Shown piece by piece: positions 11,192 through 18,566 of a DNA stretch of 44,616 bases (its first letter is position 1; every line of letters starts with the position of its first letter). The translations under genes were made by a program, and so were the position numbers. Under the pieces are notes generated by a model. The model saw nothing but the letters and a program-made list of their open reading frames with translations. It was not told where the DNA came from and made no database searches. The stretch comes from Actinomycetes bacterium. Its GTDB lineage: Bacteria; Actinomycetota; Actinomycetes; Actinomycetales; Microbacteriaceae. Location of the stretch: the NCBI GenBank assembly GCA_023431405.1, contig JAEYVZ010000085.1:1-44616 (forward strand), given 5' to 3'.

Positions 11192-12192
11192 TGGACCCTC
11201 ACTCTCGGGTCGATGAGGCTGTACGAGACGTCCACCAGCAGGTTGATGAGCGCGTACAGCAGCGCGATGAAGAGGATGAACCCCTGAAGCACGGGGAAGT
11301 CGCGCGTGAAGATCGCGCGTGCGAGGAACGAGCCGATGCCGGGGAAGGCGAACACCGTCTCGGTCAGCACGGCCCCCGAGATGAGCAGGCCCGTCTGCAG
11401 CCCGATCGTCGTCACGACGGGGAGCATCGCGTTTCGGAGGATGAAGCGGCTGCGCAGCGTCTGCTGCGAGATGCCCTTGGCCATGCCCGTGCGGACGTAG
11501 TCGGCGTTCTGCACCTCCAGCACCGAGGCGCGCGTGATGCGCACGATGATCGCGAGCGGGATGGTGCCGAGCGCGATCGCCGGGAGGATGAGATGGAGCA
11601 GCGCGTCCCATGCGGCATCCCACTCCCCTGTCAGGAGCCCGTCGAGCACATAGAAGTTCGTGTAGTGCGTCGCGTCGATGCGGGGGTTCTGACGCCCGTC
11701 GGAGGGGAGCCAGCCCAACTGCACCGCGAACACGTACTTGAGGATGAACGCGAGGAAGAACACGGGCACGGTGATGCCCACGAGGCTGAGGGCGACGGCG
11801 GTGTGGTCGCCCCACTTGCCGTTGCGCCGCGCGGCCCAGTAGCCGAGGGGCACGCCGATGCCGACCGCGAGGATCATCGCGAGCACCGACAGTTCGATCG
11901 TGGCGGGGAAGCGCCGGGCGAACTCCTCGATGACGGGGCGGCCCGTCTGGATGGAGCTGCCGAAATCTCCCTGCAGCAGACGCCCCAGCCATGTCACGTA
12001 CTGCTCGATGAGCGGCCGGTCGAAGCCGTAGAGGCGGTTGATCTCCGCGACGGCCTCCGGGGTGGCCTTCTCGCCGAGGAGCGCGACGGCCGGGCCGCCG
12101 GGGAGGGCGCGGACCCAGAAGAACAGCAGAACGGTCAGCCCGAGGAGGGTGGGGATCAACAGCAGGATCCGCCGGCCGATGGTGCGTAGCAA
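11188..12192 (-). CDS. dppB: Peptide ABC transporter permease, DppB type
   Basis: 334-residue inner-membrane permease with the DppB/OppB N-terminus (a first membrane helix LLLIPTLLGLTVLLFFWVRALPGG, partly hydrophobic) and the family motif GDFGSSIQTGRPV. Further membrane segments include IELSVLAMILAVGIGVPLGY and FVLDGLLTG-adjacent helices. The EAA loop contains NADYVRTGMAKGIS. The start is TTG 12190-12192, with GGAG about 11 nt upstream. It follows dppA after 84 bp that contain a strong hairpin, and it overlaps dppC. Confidence 0.94.
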   Translation of the reverse strand: MLRTIGRRILLLIPTLLGLTVLLFFWVRALPGGPAVALLGEKATPEAVAEINRLYGFDRPLIEQYVTWLGRLLQGDFGSSIQTGRPVIEEFARRFPATIELSVLAMILAVGIGVPLGYWAARRNGKWGDHTAVALSLVGITVPVFFLAFILKYVFAVQLGWLPSDGRQNPRIDATHYTNFYVLDGLLTGEWDAAWDALLHLILPAIALGTIPLAIIVRITRASVLEVQNADYVRTGMAKGISQQTLRSRFILRNAMLPVVTTIGLQTGLLISGAVLTETVFAFPGIGSFLARAIFTRDFPVLQGFILFIALLYALINLLVDVSYSLIDPRVRVQ

Positions 12193-12226
12193 GACGAGAG
12201 ACTCCGGTGGGGTCGAAGGCGAGGGC

Positions 12227-12265
12227 GCGGATGCCGTGACCGCGCGAGACGGTCACGGCATCCGC
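12227..12265 (-). promoter_or_regulatory. Intercistronic hairpin between dppA and dppB
   Basis: A perfect 16-bp stem: GCGGATGCCGTGACCG (12227-12242) and its complement (12250-12265) around a 7-nt loop. It begins 11 bp past the dppA stop. There is no U-run, so it more likely stabilises the dppA mRNA 3' end or partly stops transcription. That fits the usual need for more binding protein than permease. Confidence 0.75.
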
Positions 12266-12276
12266 AGGTCGGGAGT

Positions 12277-13947
12277 CTATTCGGACAGCTCGACCATGTT
12301 GTAGACCTCGTCCTGGACGGGGCTGGCGGGGTACGACGTCACGCGCGGGTCGAACGCGAGCGTCGGCACGGGGTGTGCCAGCGGGACGCCCGGGATGAAC
12401 TGCGCGATCTGCTCGTTGATCGCCTCGTAGGCGGGCCCCTGCTCCTCGGTGCTCTTGAGGCCGCGAGCCTCGGTCAGCGCGGAGAAGAGCTCGTCGTTCT
12501 CGAAGCCCCACTCGTTCGACTTGGCACCGAAGAACACGCCGACGAAGTTGTCGGGGTCATTGTAGTCGCCGGTCCAGCCGAGCAGGTGGATGCCGTGGTC
12601 GCTGCCGCCCTGCATCCGGTCGAGATACTCGCCCCACTCGTTCGACTCGGCCGTGATCTTGACGCCGACAGCCTCGAGCTGGCTCTGCAGGTTCGCGAAG
12701 ATCTGCTCGGGGTTGGGCATGTACGGACGCGAGATGTTGACCGGGTAGTTGAACACGAGCTCGAGCGGGTTCGACTCGTCGTAGCCGGCTTCGGCCAGGA
12801 GCGCCTTGGCGGCGTCCGGGTCGTACGCGTAGGTCGTGACGTCGGAGTTCCAGCCGATGACCGAGTCGGGCATGAACTGCGTCGCCGCGACCGTGCCCTC
12901 CGGAAGCACCTGCGAGATGAGCGCATCCTTGTCGATCGCCTGCGTGAGAGCCTGACGCACCTTGATGTCGTCGAGACCGGGGTAGGCCTGGTTGAAGGCG
13001 AGGTAGAGCACGTTGAACGGCGCACGGTTGGTGAGCGTGTAGCCCGCCTCCTCGAGGGCGCCGAGGTCGGCCGGCGCGACGAGGTCGTAGCCGTCGATCG
13101 AGCCCGACTCGAGCGCCTGACGACGCGCGGTGGTGTCGCCGATGACCTTGAAGATCACCTTCTGCACCTGGCCCTGCTCACCCCAGTAGTCCTCGTAGGC
13201 AGAGAGGGTGGTCTGCGCGCCCGGCTCCCATGAGTCGAACGTGAACGGACCGGTGCCGGTGGGGTGTCCCTGCGCGTACTCCGAGAGAGTCGGCGCCTCG
13301 GCGGTGCCGCCCACGTTGTCGGCGTCGTACTCCTCCAGGGCCGCGGGGCTCTGGATCGCGAAGGCCGGCAGCGACAGGGCGGGGATGAACCCGGCGAAGG
13401 GCTGGGTCAGCGAGATGGTGACCTCGGTGTCGCTGACCGCCTCGCAGCCGTCGTAGATCGAGGTGCCCGTGTCGGCGTAGCCGCGCATGAGCGCGCCCCA
13501 GTAGTACGAGAGGCTCTGGCTCTGCGCGATGCCGGTGAAGTTGTTCTGACGGTCGAAGTTGAAGCACACCGCCTCGGCATTGAAATCGGTGCCGTCGTGG
13601 AACGTGACGCCCTCCTGGAGCTGGAAGGTGTACGAAAGACCGTCGTCGGACGCCGTCCACGACGTCGCCAGCAGCGGGGCGGGGTCGGCGGTACCGGGCT
13701 CCACGCCCACGAGGCCCTCGAAGATCTGACGCGAGATGCGGAACGACTCGCCGTCGCTGGCGAATGCGGGGTCGAGGCTCGACGGGTCGCCCGAGGCGCC
13801 GAAGACGAACGTGGTGTCGACGTCGCTGGGAGCCTGCGACTCGTCGTCTCCGCCGCCGCGCTGACTGCTGCAGGCCGTGAACACGAGAGCGCCGACGGCG
13901 ACCGCCGCGACGCCCGCGAGGGCGCGCCTTCTCGAACTGGAGAGCAT
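12277..13947 (-). CDS. dppA: Peptide ABC transporter substrate-binding lipoprotein (SBP family 5)
   Basis: 556 residues. A lipoprotein signal peptide (RRRALAGVAAVAVGALVFTAC) places the lipobox cysteine at residue 26. The mature protein matches SBP family 5: FGASGDPSSLDPAFASDGES, LLATSWTASDDGLSYTFQL, GVTFHDGTDFNAEAVCFN, PTGTGPFTFDSW, VRQALTQAIDKDAL. It would be anchored outside the membrane and deliver peptides to DppBC. ATG 13945-13947 has GGAAGG about 10 nt upstream. No leaderless box precedes it; the 147-bp gap to the divergent gene at 14095 should hold its promoter. Confidence 0.95.
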   Translation of the reverse strand: MLSSSRRRALAGVAAVAVGALVFTACSSQRGGGDDESQAPSDVDTTFVFGASGDPSSLDPAFASDGESFRISRQIFEGLVGVEPGTADPAPLLATSWTASDDGLSYTFQLQEGVTFHDGTDFNAEAVCFNFDRQNNFTGIAQSQSLSYYWGALMRGYADTGTSIYDGCEAVSDTEVTISLTQPFAGFIPALSLPAFAIQSPAALEEYDADNVGGTAEAPTLSEYAQGHPTGTGPFTFDSWEPGAQTTLSAYEDYWGEQGQVQKVIFKVIGDTTARRQALESGSIDGYDLVAPADLGALEEAGYTLTNRAPFNVLYLAFNQAYPGLDDIKVRQALTQAIDKDALISQVLPEGTVAATQFMPDSVIGWNSDVTTYAYDPDAAKALLAEAGYDESNPLELVFNYPVNISRPYMPNPEQIFANLQSQLEAVGVKITAESNEWGEYLDRMQGGSDHGIHLLGWTGDYNDPDNFVGVFFGAKSNEWGFENDELFSALTEARGLKSTEEQGPAYEAINEQIAQFIPGVPLAHPVPTLAFDPRVTSYPASPVQDEVYNMVELSE

Positions 13948-14082
13948 GTATTGTGCACCTTCCGTGATGGATGTCCGACGCTGGACGCGGGTACGCGCCC
14001 GCCGGGATGTAAAGACGCTACCTGTGAACGAGCCGAACGAGAGTTACACCTTTGTCTCGATCCTGTTTCGGTGGCATCCGGC

Positions 14083-14088
14083 TAGCGT
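14083..14088 (+). promoter_or_regulatory. -10 box of a probable leaderless promoter
   Basis: TAGCGT ends 6 nt before the ATG at 14095, with no purine-rich ribosome site between other than a run of G. This places the transcription start at or next to the start codon. Confidence 0.6.
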
Positions 14089-14094
14089 GGGGGG

Positions 14095-14958
14095 ATGGCG
14101 CGGGCACGCATCGAGCATGAGGGACCCTCGACACGACTGTCGGACGGGAGCATCGCCCGGATCGTGCCGAGCAGATTCGTGACCGGGTGGGAGCTCGACG
14201 TCGACGGCACTCCCCAGTCGCACGTCGACCTCGACGACCCGACGCACCTGCACTTCGAGTACATCGCCCGCATGGCGGCGGTGATCGACCTGCTCCGGAT
14301 GCCGGGGCAGCCGTTGACGGCGGTGCACCTCGGCGCCGGAGCACTCACTCTGCCCCGCTACGTCGAGCACACCCGGCCGGGGTCGCGTCAGCAGGTGATC
14401 GAGCTGGAGCAGCCGCTGGTGGACCTCGTGCGCGAGCACCTGCCGCTTCCGCGCGGGGCGCAGGTGCGGGTGCGGATCGGTGACGCCCGCGACGTGGCGG
14501 CGAAGCTGCCCGCCGGACTCACCGGCGCCGCCCACCTGGTGGTGTCGGACGTCTTCGCCGGCTCCCAGACCCCCGCGCACCTGACCACCGTGGAGTACTA
14601 CGCCACCCTCACGCGCCTGCTCGCGCCTGACGGCGTGCTGCTGGTCAACGTGGCCGACGGCGCCGGTCTCGCCTTCGCCCGCCGCCAGGTCGCCACCGTG
14701 CAGGCGGTGCTCGATCACGTCATCGTCCTCGCCGAGGTGCAGACCCTCAAGGGACGACGCTTCGGCAACCTCGTCATCGCGGCATCCGCCGCTCCGCTGC
14801 CCACGGCGTGGCTGCCGCGCCTCATGGCGGCCGGCCCGCACCCGGCGAAGGTCGCCCAAGGCGCCGAGCTGGAGGCGTTCGCCCGCGGAGCGCGGGTGAG
14901 CGTCGACACCGATGCGCAGGCGTCGCCGAAGCCGGCATCCGCGCTCTTCGAACGGTGA
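14095..14958 (+). CDS. Spermidine-synthase-like, class I methyltransferase-fold protein
   Basis: 287 residues with a Rossmann-type core: AVHLGAGALTLPRYV at about 76-90 (glycine-rich loop), an acidic residue in VIELEQPLVDLV at about 101-112, and RVRIGDARDVAAKL. This is the order found in spermidine synthases and their relatives. The aminopropyltransferase gate-keeper segment (DxSDPxGPA) is replaced by VVSDVFAGSQTPAHL. The polyamine activity is therefore doubtful, although such actinobacterial proteins are often labelled spermidine synthase. ATG 14095 follows a TAGCGT box by 6 nt. The gene is divergent from dppA. Confidence 0.8.
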   Translation: MARARIEHEGPSTRLSDGSIARIVPSRFVTGWELDVDGTPQSHVDLDDPTHLHFEYIARMAAVIDLLRMPGQPLTAVHLGAGALTLPRYVEHTRPGSRQQVIELEQPLVDLVREHLPLPRGAQVRVRIGDARDVAAKLPAGLTGAAHLVVSDVFAGSQTPAHLTTVEYYATLTRLLAPDGVLLVNVADGAGLAFARRQVATVQAVLDHVIVLAEVQTLKGRRFGNLVIAASAAPLPTAWLPRLMAAGPHPAKVAQGAELEAFARGARVSVDTDAQASPKPASALFER

Positions 14959-15048
14959 CGCTCGACTCGCTCGGCGCGCCCTCAGCGGCTTCGCCGGAGC
15001 TCGGGCGACACTGGTAGGGCGCACCGCACGGCGGAGAAGGGAGACACG

Positions 15049-15570
15049 GTGAGCTACATCCTCGGATACGACCCGGAGACCCTCCGCGAGCAGGTCGACG
15101 TGCGCCGATGCAAGGAGCGCCTGGCGGAGCTCGGCGACCAGCGGAGCCTCCCCGCCCTCCTCGAGCGGGTCTGGCTGCTGAAGGTGCTGGAACGCCTCGA
15201 CGACGCGCTCGTCGTCTCGGAGCAGTCTGTGCGCGTCGCGCGCATGGGCGGGACCCGCAAAGACCTGTTGCGCGCCCGCATCCTCCACGCCACGGTCATG
15301 CAGTTCCGCGGCGCCTACGCGGCTGCGCTTCAGGAGCTGACGACCTGCGCCGAGGAAGCCGAGGGACAGGGATGGGCGGCGCTGGCGGCATTCGCCTACC
15401 AGCACCGCGGCAAGGTCTCCTACGACGCCGGCGACTACGCCGCGGCGCGCAGCGACTTCAAGCGCTCGCTGTTCCTCCGGCAGGAGTCGGGCGCCCCGGA
15501 AGACCAGCTCGAGTCGACGCTCCTCGCGATCGAGGCGGCCGACCGGCGCCGCACGGCCGTCGCGAGCTGA
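15049..15570 (+). CDS. TPR-like helical repeat protein
   Basis: 173 residues, GTG start at 15049 with a good ribosome site (GAAGGGAG, 15035-15042). The chain is almost wholly alpha-helical by pattern, with several 34-residue-like helix pairs, for example RSLPALLERVWLLKVLERLD and AYQHRGKVSYDAGDYAAARSDF, the latter close to the TPR consensus. It probably scaffolds protein contacts in the cytoplasm. No partner can be named. A 16-nt hairpin follows its stop. Confidence 0.8.
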   Translation: MSYILGYDPETLREQVDVRRCKERLAELGDQRSLPALLERVWLLKVLERLDDALVVSEQSVRVARMGGTRKDLLRARILHATVMQFRGAYAAALQELTTCAEEAEGQGWAALAAFAYQHRGKVSYDAGDYAAARSDFKRSLFLRQESGAPEDQLESTLLAIEAADRRRTAVAS

Positions 15571-15571
15571 G

Positions 15572-15587
15572 CGTCGGAACCCCGACG
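15572..15587 (+). terminator. Short hairpin after the TPR gene
   Basis: CGTCGG (15572-15577), loop AACC, CCGACG (15582-15587), directly after the stop codon at 15568-15570. The 6-bp GC stem has no U-run, so its strength as a terminator is uncertain. Confidence 0.4.
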
Positions 15588-15599
15588 TATCGTTGACGG

Positions 15600-15671
15600 A
15601 TGACCGAGACGGGCGCCAGACCGGCTGCGCGAGCCGGCCGGACACTCCCGACGAGCGAGCGCACCCGATGA
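15600..15671 (+). CDS. Possible 23-residue leaderless small ORF upstream of sprT-like gene
   Basis: ATG 15600 lies exactly 6 nt after TATCGT (15588-15593), the spacing of the other probable leaderless genes in this window. The frame encodes MTETGARPAARAGRTLPTSE plus RTR, then TGA at 15669-15671. The sprT-like ATG comes 13 nt later in another frame. It could be a translated leader for the protease gene, or simply the start of that gene's mRNA. No homology is recognised; the peptide is basic and has no membrane segment. Confidence 0.35.
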   Translation: MTETGARPAARAGRTLPTSERTR

Positions 15672-15684
15672 GCGGGTTCTCCTC

Positions 15685-16182
15685 ATGAGCGAACTGTCCC
15701 ACGTGCGCCGCGACGCCGAGGAGTTGCTGCGCACGCACCTCGACGAGTCGTGGACCTTCGCCTTCGACAATGCCAAGCGACGGGCCGGCGCGTGCGACTA
15801 CACACGCAAGCGCATCACCGTCTCGCGCTACCTCGCCGCCCGCTACGACGACGAGACGAATCGGCAGACCCTGCTTCACGAGATCGCCCACGCATTGGCG
15901 GGTGCCCGAGCGGGGCACGGCTCCGGCTGGAAGCGCACGGCGCTGGCGCTCGGCTACACGGGCGGGGTGACCCATCACGGCGAGACCGCGACCGAGCTCG
16001 CCCCCTGGGTGGGCGTGTGCCCCGCCGGCCACGTCGCCTACCGCCACCGCAAGGCCACCCGGCCCACCTCGTGCGCGAAATGCTCGAGACGCTTCGACGA
16101 ACGGCACCTGTTCACGTGGACGCGTCGCGAGATCACCCCCGCGACGCGCCTGGCCGCGATGACCCCACGCTCCGACGGGTGA
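15685..16182 (+). CDS. SprT-like zinc metalloprotease domain protein
   Basis: 165 residues. The SprT-like domain has the zinc site HEIAH at 65-69, followed by GHGSGWK (third ligand His78), and the preceding YTRKRITVSRYLAARYDD typical of the family. A C-terminal zinc ribbon is formed by CPAGH and CAKC. SprT/Spartan relatives in eukaryotes degrade DNA-protein crosslinks; bacterial members are poorly characterised. The start ATG 15685 has little ribosome site, which fits coupling to the small upstream ORF. Confidence 0.88.
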   Translation: MSELSHVRRDAEELLRTHLDESWTFAFDNAKRRAGACDYTRKRITVSRYLAARYDDETNRQTLLHEIAHALAGARAGHGSGWKRTALALGYTGGVTHHGETATELAPWVGVCPAGHVAYRHRKATRPTSCAKCSRRFDERHLFTWTRREITPATRLAAMTPRSDG

Positions 16183-16256
16183 GTCACAGCGCGCCTCGGC
16201 CGCTGCCCGTCGCGCAGAGAGCCTCATAGCCAGAGCAGCCCCATGGCCTCTGAGCC

Positions 16257-16925
16257 TCAGGCGGCGACGAACACCCCGTCCCGCAGCACGGGAACGGATG
16301 CCACGGCGTTCGCCTGCGCCGCGTGCAGGACCTCGTCGCGGCGGCCGGCTTCGGCGAGCTCCTGCCCTGAGCCGCTCGCGGTGAGGAGGTGACGCACGGC
16401 GCCCGAGAGCCCGCGGAACGATTCGCACGCGGCAGCCGCTTCAGGAGACGAGTGGTCGAGACCGAGGCGAGCGAGAGCATCGATGACCGCCCCCGCGCCC
16501 AGCAGGTCTTCGACGGCGAACCGCACCGCGGGGTCGCGGGATCCGTCGTCCGACGCCGGAGGCAGCTCCCCCGCCGCGATGACGGCGACGCTCGTGCGCG
16601 CCCCCCGCTGCACCTGCGCAGCGAGCACCGCTTCGGCGACGGCCTGCGCGTTGCGCAGACAGCCGACGAGGACGACCGCGCCCTGTTCATGCGCGTGGTG
16701 GGCGACGGCGGCGCCGTTCACCGACGCGTCAGGCGTCCCCCGCGGCGCCGCCATGATGTCGGCGAGCCGAACCGACTCTCCCGCGGCGACCCTGTCGGCC
16801 ACACGCGTCGAGAAGCTCAGCACGTCGACGACGACCACGACATCGGATGCCGCGAGGCGATCGAGACCGCTCACGCCCCATTCGAGACGGACCTGATAGC
16901 GCGACTGATCGAACGGGGATGCCAT
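16257..16925 (-). CDS. ComB-like (2-phosphosulfolactate phosphatase family) protein
   Basis: 222 residues. The motifs VVVVVDVLSFSTRVADRVA near the N-terminus, AVVLVGCLRNAQAVAEAV, SVAVIAAGEL and SRDPAVRFAVEDLLGAGAVI define the ComB family of Mg-dependent phosphatases. ComB acts in coenzyme M synthesis in methanogens. Actinobacteria do not make coenzyme M by that route, so the substrate here is unknown. ATG 16923-16925 lies 6 nt after TAGCCT (16937-16932), suggesting a leaderless message. It is convergent with the SprT-like gene, with 74 bp between the stops. Confidence 0.85.
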   Translation of the reverse strand: MASPFDQSRYQVRLEWGVSGLDRLAASDVVVVVDVLSFSTRVADRVAAGESVRLADIMAAPRGTPDASVNGAAVAHHAHEQGAVVLVGCLRNAQAVAEAVLAAQVQRGARTSVAVIAAGELPPASDDGSRDPAVRFAVEDLLGAGAVIDALARLGLDHSSPEAAAACESFRGLSGAVRHLLTASGSGQELAEAGRRDEVLHAAQANAVASVPVLRDGVFVAA

Positions 16926-16952
16926 CCGTCCAGGCTAAAGCCCGCGCCGGGC

Positions 16953-17381
16953 TCAGCCGGCCGGGTCGGGGTCGACGAGGAGATTGGTGATGCGCGCGGT
17001 CGCGACGAGCGTGCCGTCGGCATGCGTGACCGTGACCTCGTAGGTGGCCAGGCGCGACCCGGCGTGCAGCGGGACGGCCGTGGCGATGATCTCCCCGTCC
17101 CTCGCGCCGCGGTGGTGGGTGATGTTCAGGTCGACGCCGACGCAGACCTTCCCCCGCGTGCTCGCGTGGATCATGCCCGCCCACGATCCAGTGGCTTCGG
17201 CCAGCGCGGCACTCGCGCCCCCATGCAGGCGTCCGAGCGACTGCGTGTTGCCGGCGACCGGCATCCGGGTCACGACGCGATCGGCACCCTGCTCGATGAC
17301 TTCGATGCCGAGCTTGCGGTCGAGGTCGCCGAGCGAGATCTGCCAGAGGTCACGGCGTGCGGCATCGCGATCATCGGTCAT
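16953..17381 (-). CDS. PaaI/YdiI-type hotdog thioesterase
   Basis: 142 residues with a hotdog fold. The motif SLGRLHGGASAALAEATGSW has the family HGG and the catalytic Glu62, aligned with Glu63 of E. coli MenI/YdiI. It ends with a typical strand ATYEVTVTHADGTLVATARI. It should hydrolyse an acyl- or aryl-CoA in the cytoplasm. Its ATG overlaps the TetR stop as ATGA, so it is the second gene of an operon with the regulator and likely shares its control. Confidence 0.88.
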   Translation of the reverse strand: MTDDRDAARRDLWQISLGDLDRKLGIEVIEQGADRVVTRMPVAGNTQSLGRLHGGASAALAEATGSWAGMIHASTRGKVCVGVDLNITHHRGARDGEIIATAVPLHAGSRLATYEVTVTHADGTLVATARITNLLVDPDPAG

Positions 17382-18034
17382 GTCGTGCCTCCTCGGCGCG
17401 CACCCTCATCGTCGGCGGGGAGGCGAAGTCCGTTCAGAGCGACGGCCACGACGTCGTGACCGAGTCGAGCACCGTCGATCGGGCCGCCCGGCCGATACCA
17501 CTCGACGACGGAGTTGATCATGCCGAACAGCAGCCGGGCGACGACGGGCGCGTCGACGTCGGCGCGCAGGGCGCCGCCTGCCTGCGCTTCGGCGACCATC
17601 GCCGTGACCCGCTGGTCGAAGCGGCGCCGGCGCTCGAGGGCGGCGAGCTCCACGGCACTGTTGCCCCGTACGCGCAGCAGCAGGGTGACGGCCGGAAGGT
17701 GCGAGAGGAGCACGTCGGTCGCGCCGCGGACCACGTGCTCGAGGCGGGCCGATGCCGGGCCGTCGAGGCGCTCCGCCGCGTCGATCGCCTCTTCGAGCCC
17801 TCCCAGGGCCTCTTCGAGCGCGACCTCCAGCAGCGCCTCCTTGGAGGAGAAGTGGTGGTACAGCGCCGACTTCGACAGTCCGAGGCGTGCGGCGACGTCT
17901 GCCACCGACGTGGCGTCGTAGCCCTGCTCGTTGAACAGCGACACCGCGATCTCCCGCACTCGTTCGCGGTCGTAGCCGGGGCGGCCACGGCGGGCGGGCA
18001 CAGACTCTGCGGGGGACGATGCGGACGCGCTCAC
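17378..18034 (-). CDS. TetR/AcrR family regulator, probably PaaR-like
   Basis: 218 residues from GTG 18032-18034. The N-terminal HTH is at about 24-66 (RVREIAVSLFNEQGYDATSV, ADVAARLGLSKSALYHHFSS). The C-terminal ligand domain is helical. The longer open frame to 18373 runs through the divergent promoter and the paaI gene and is rejected. It sits between two thioesterase genes, divergent from paaI, with an 18-bp dyad between. Phenylacetyl-CoA-type regulators of this family are called PaaR in corynebacteria. The effector here is inferred to be an aromatic acyl-CoA; no paa ring-cleavage genes are in the window. Confidence 0.85.
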   Translation of the reverse strand: MSASASSPAESVPARRGRPGYDRERVREIAVSLFNEQGYDATSVADVAARLGLSKSALYHHFSSKEALLEVALEEALGGLEEAIDAAERLDGPASARLEHVVRGATDVLLSHLPAVTLLLRVRGNSAVELAALERRRRFDQRVTAMVAEAQAGGALRADVDAPVVARLLFGMINSVVEWYRPGGPIDGARLGHDVVAVALNGLRLPADDEGARRGGTT

Positions 18035-18057
18035 CCGGCCAGTCTCCCACCGACGGG

Positions 18058-18107
18058 TTGCCGCAGGCGGCACGCCGCCGTAGGGTTCCTGAACGATCGG
18101 TCGGTCA
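18058..18107 (+). promoter_or_regulatory. paaI promoter with TetR-type operator
   Basis: -35 TTGCCG (18058-18063), a 17-bp spacer, -10 TAGGGT (18081-18086). An 18-bp imperfect dyad TGAACGATCGGTCGGTCA (18090-18107), symmetric at 14 of 18 positions, covers the predicted start site. A repressor there would block both this promoter and, probably, the divergent tetR gene. Confidence 0.7.
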
Positions 18108-18128
18108 CGGCCGCCCCCAGGAGGTGCC

Positions 18129-18539
18129 ATGTCCGGCGACGACCCCGCATCCCTCCGGCCCATGATGCAACGAGATCGCGCCTCCGCCGCTCTCGGCATG
18201 ACGGTCCTGGTCGACCGGCCGGGGGAGGCGGTCGTGTCGATGCGTGTGCGGGCCGACATGACCAACGGCTTCGACCTCACCCACGGCGGCATGGTGTTCG
18301 CCCTCGCCGACACCGCCTTCGCCATCGCCTGCAATGAGGACGACAGCGTCACCGTGGCCGCCGGGGCCGACATCAGCTTCCTGAAGGCGACGCGCGCAGG
18401 AGATCAGCTCACCGCGCGCGCCACCCGACGCTCCCGCAGCGGGCGGTCCGGGATCTACGACGTGACGATCACCGACGACGCCGGCGACGTCGTGGCCGAG
18501 TTCCGCGGACGCTCGCTGACCACCCGGCGCCCGCTGTGA
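18129..18539 (+). CDS. paaI: Hydroxyphenylacetyl-CoA thioesterase
   Basis: 136 residues, the family length. NGFDLTHGGMVFALADTAFA carries Asn46, the HGG at 52-54 and Asp61, the catalytic aspartate of E. coli PaaI. PaaI is thought to release CoA from dead-end hydroxyphenylacetyl-CoA made during phenylacetate breakdown. AGGAGGT (18119-18125) sits 3-4 nt before ATG 18129, a short spacing. It is divergent from the TetR gene and probably controlled by it. The rest of the paa pathway is not in view. Confidence 0.9.
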   Translation: MSGDDPASLRPMMQRDRASAALGMTVLVDRPGEAVVSMRVRADMTNGFDLTHGGMVFALADTAFAIACNEDDSVTVAAGADISFLKATRAGDQLTARATRRSRSGRSGIYDVTITDDAGDVVAEFRGRSLTTRRPL

Positions 18540-18566
18540 CCGGTCGCCGGCACCGGCATCCGGTCA
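18537..18566. terminator. Bidirectional hairpin over two convergent stop codons
   Basis: TGACCGG (18537-18543) pairs with CCGGTCA (18560-18566). The two stems contain the stop codons of paaI (plus) and the GH3 gene (minus). A 7-bp stem with a 16-nt loop and no U-run makes this a modest terminator candidate. Confidence 0.45.

Noticed and set aside
11192..12511. N-terminal extension of the dppC frame to 12511
   Set aside because: It reads dppB and the end of dppA out of frame. ATG 11191 overlaps the dppB stop and begins a normal DppC protein.
14044..16428. Minus-strand open frame of 794 codons over the methyltransferase-like, TPR and SprT genes
   Set aside because: Shadow of three plus-strand genes with their own starts and motifs.
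17378..18373. Longer TetR start at 18373
   Set aside because: The extension crosses the paaI gene and its operator. GTG 18034 gives a protein of family length.
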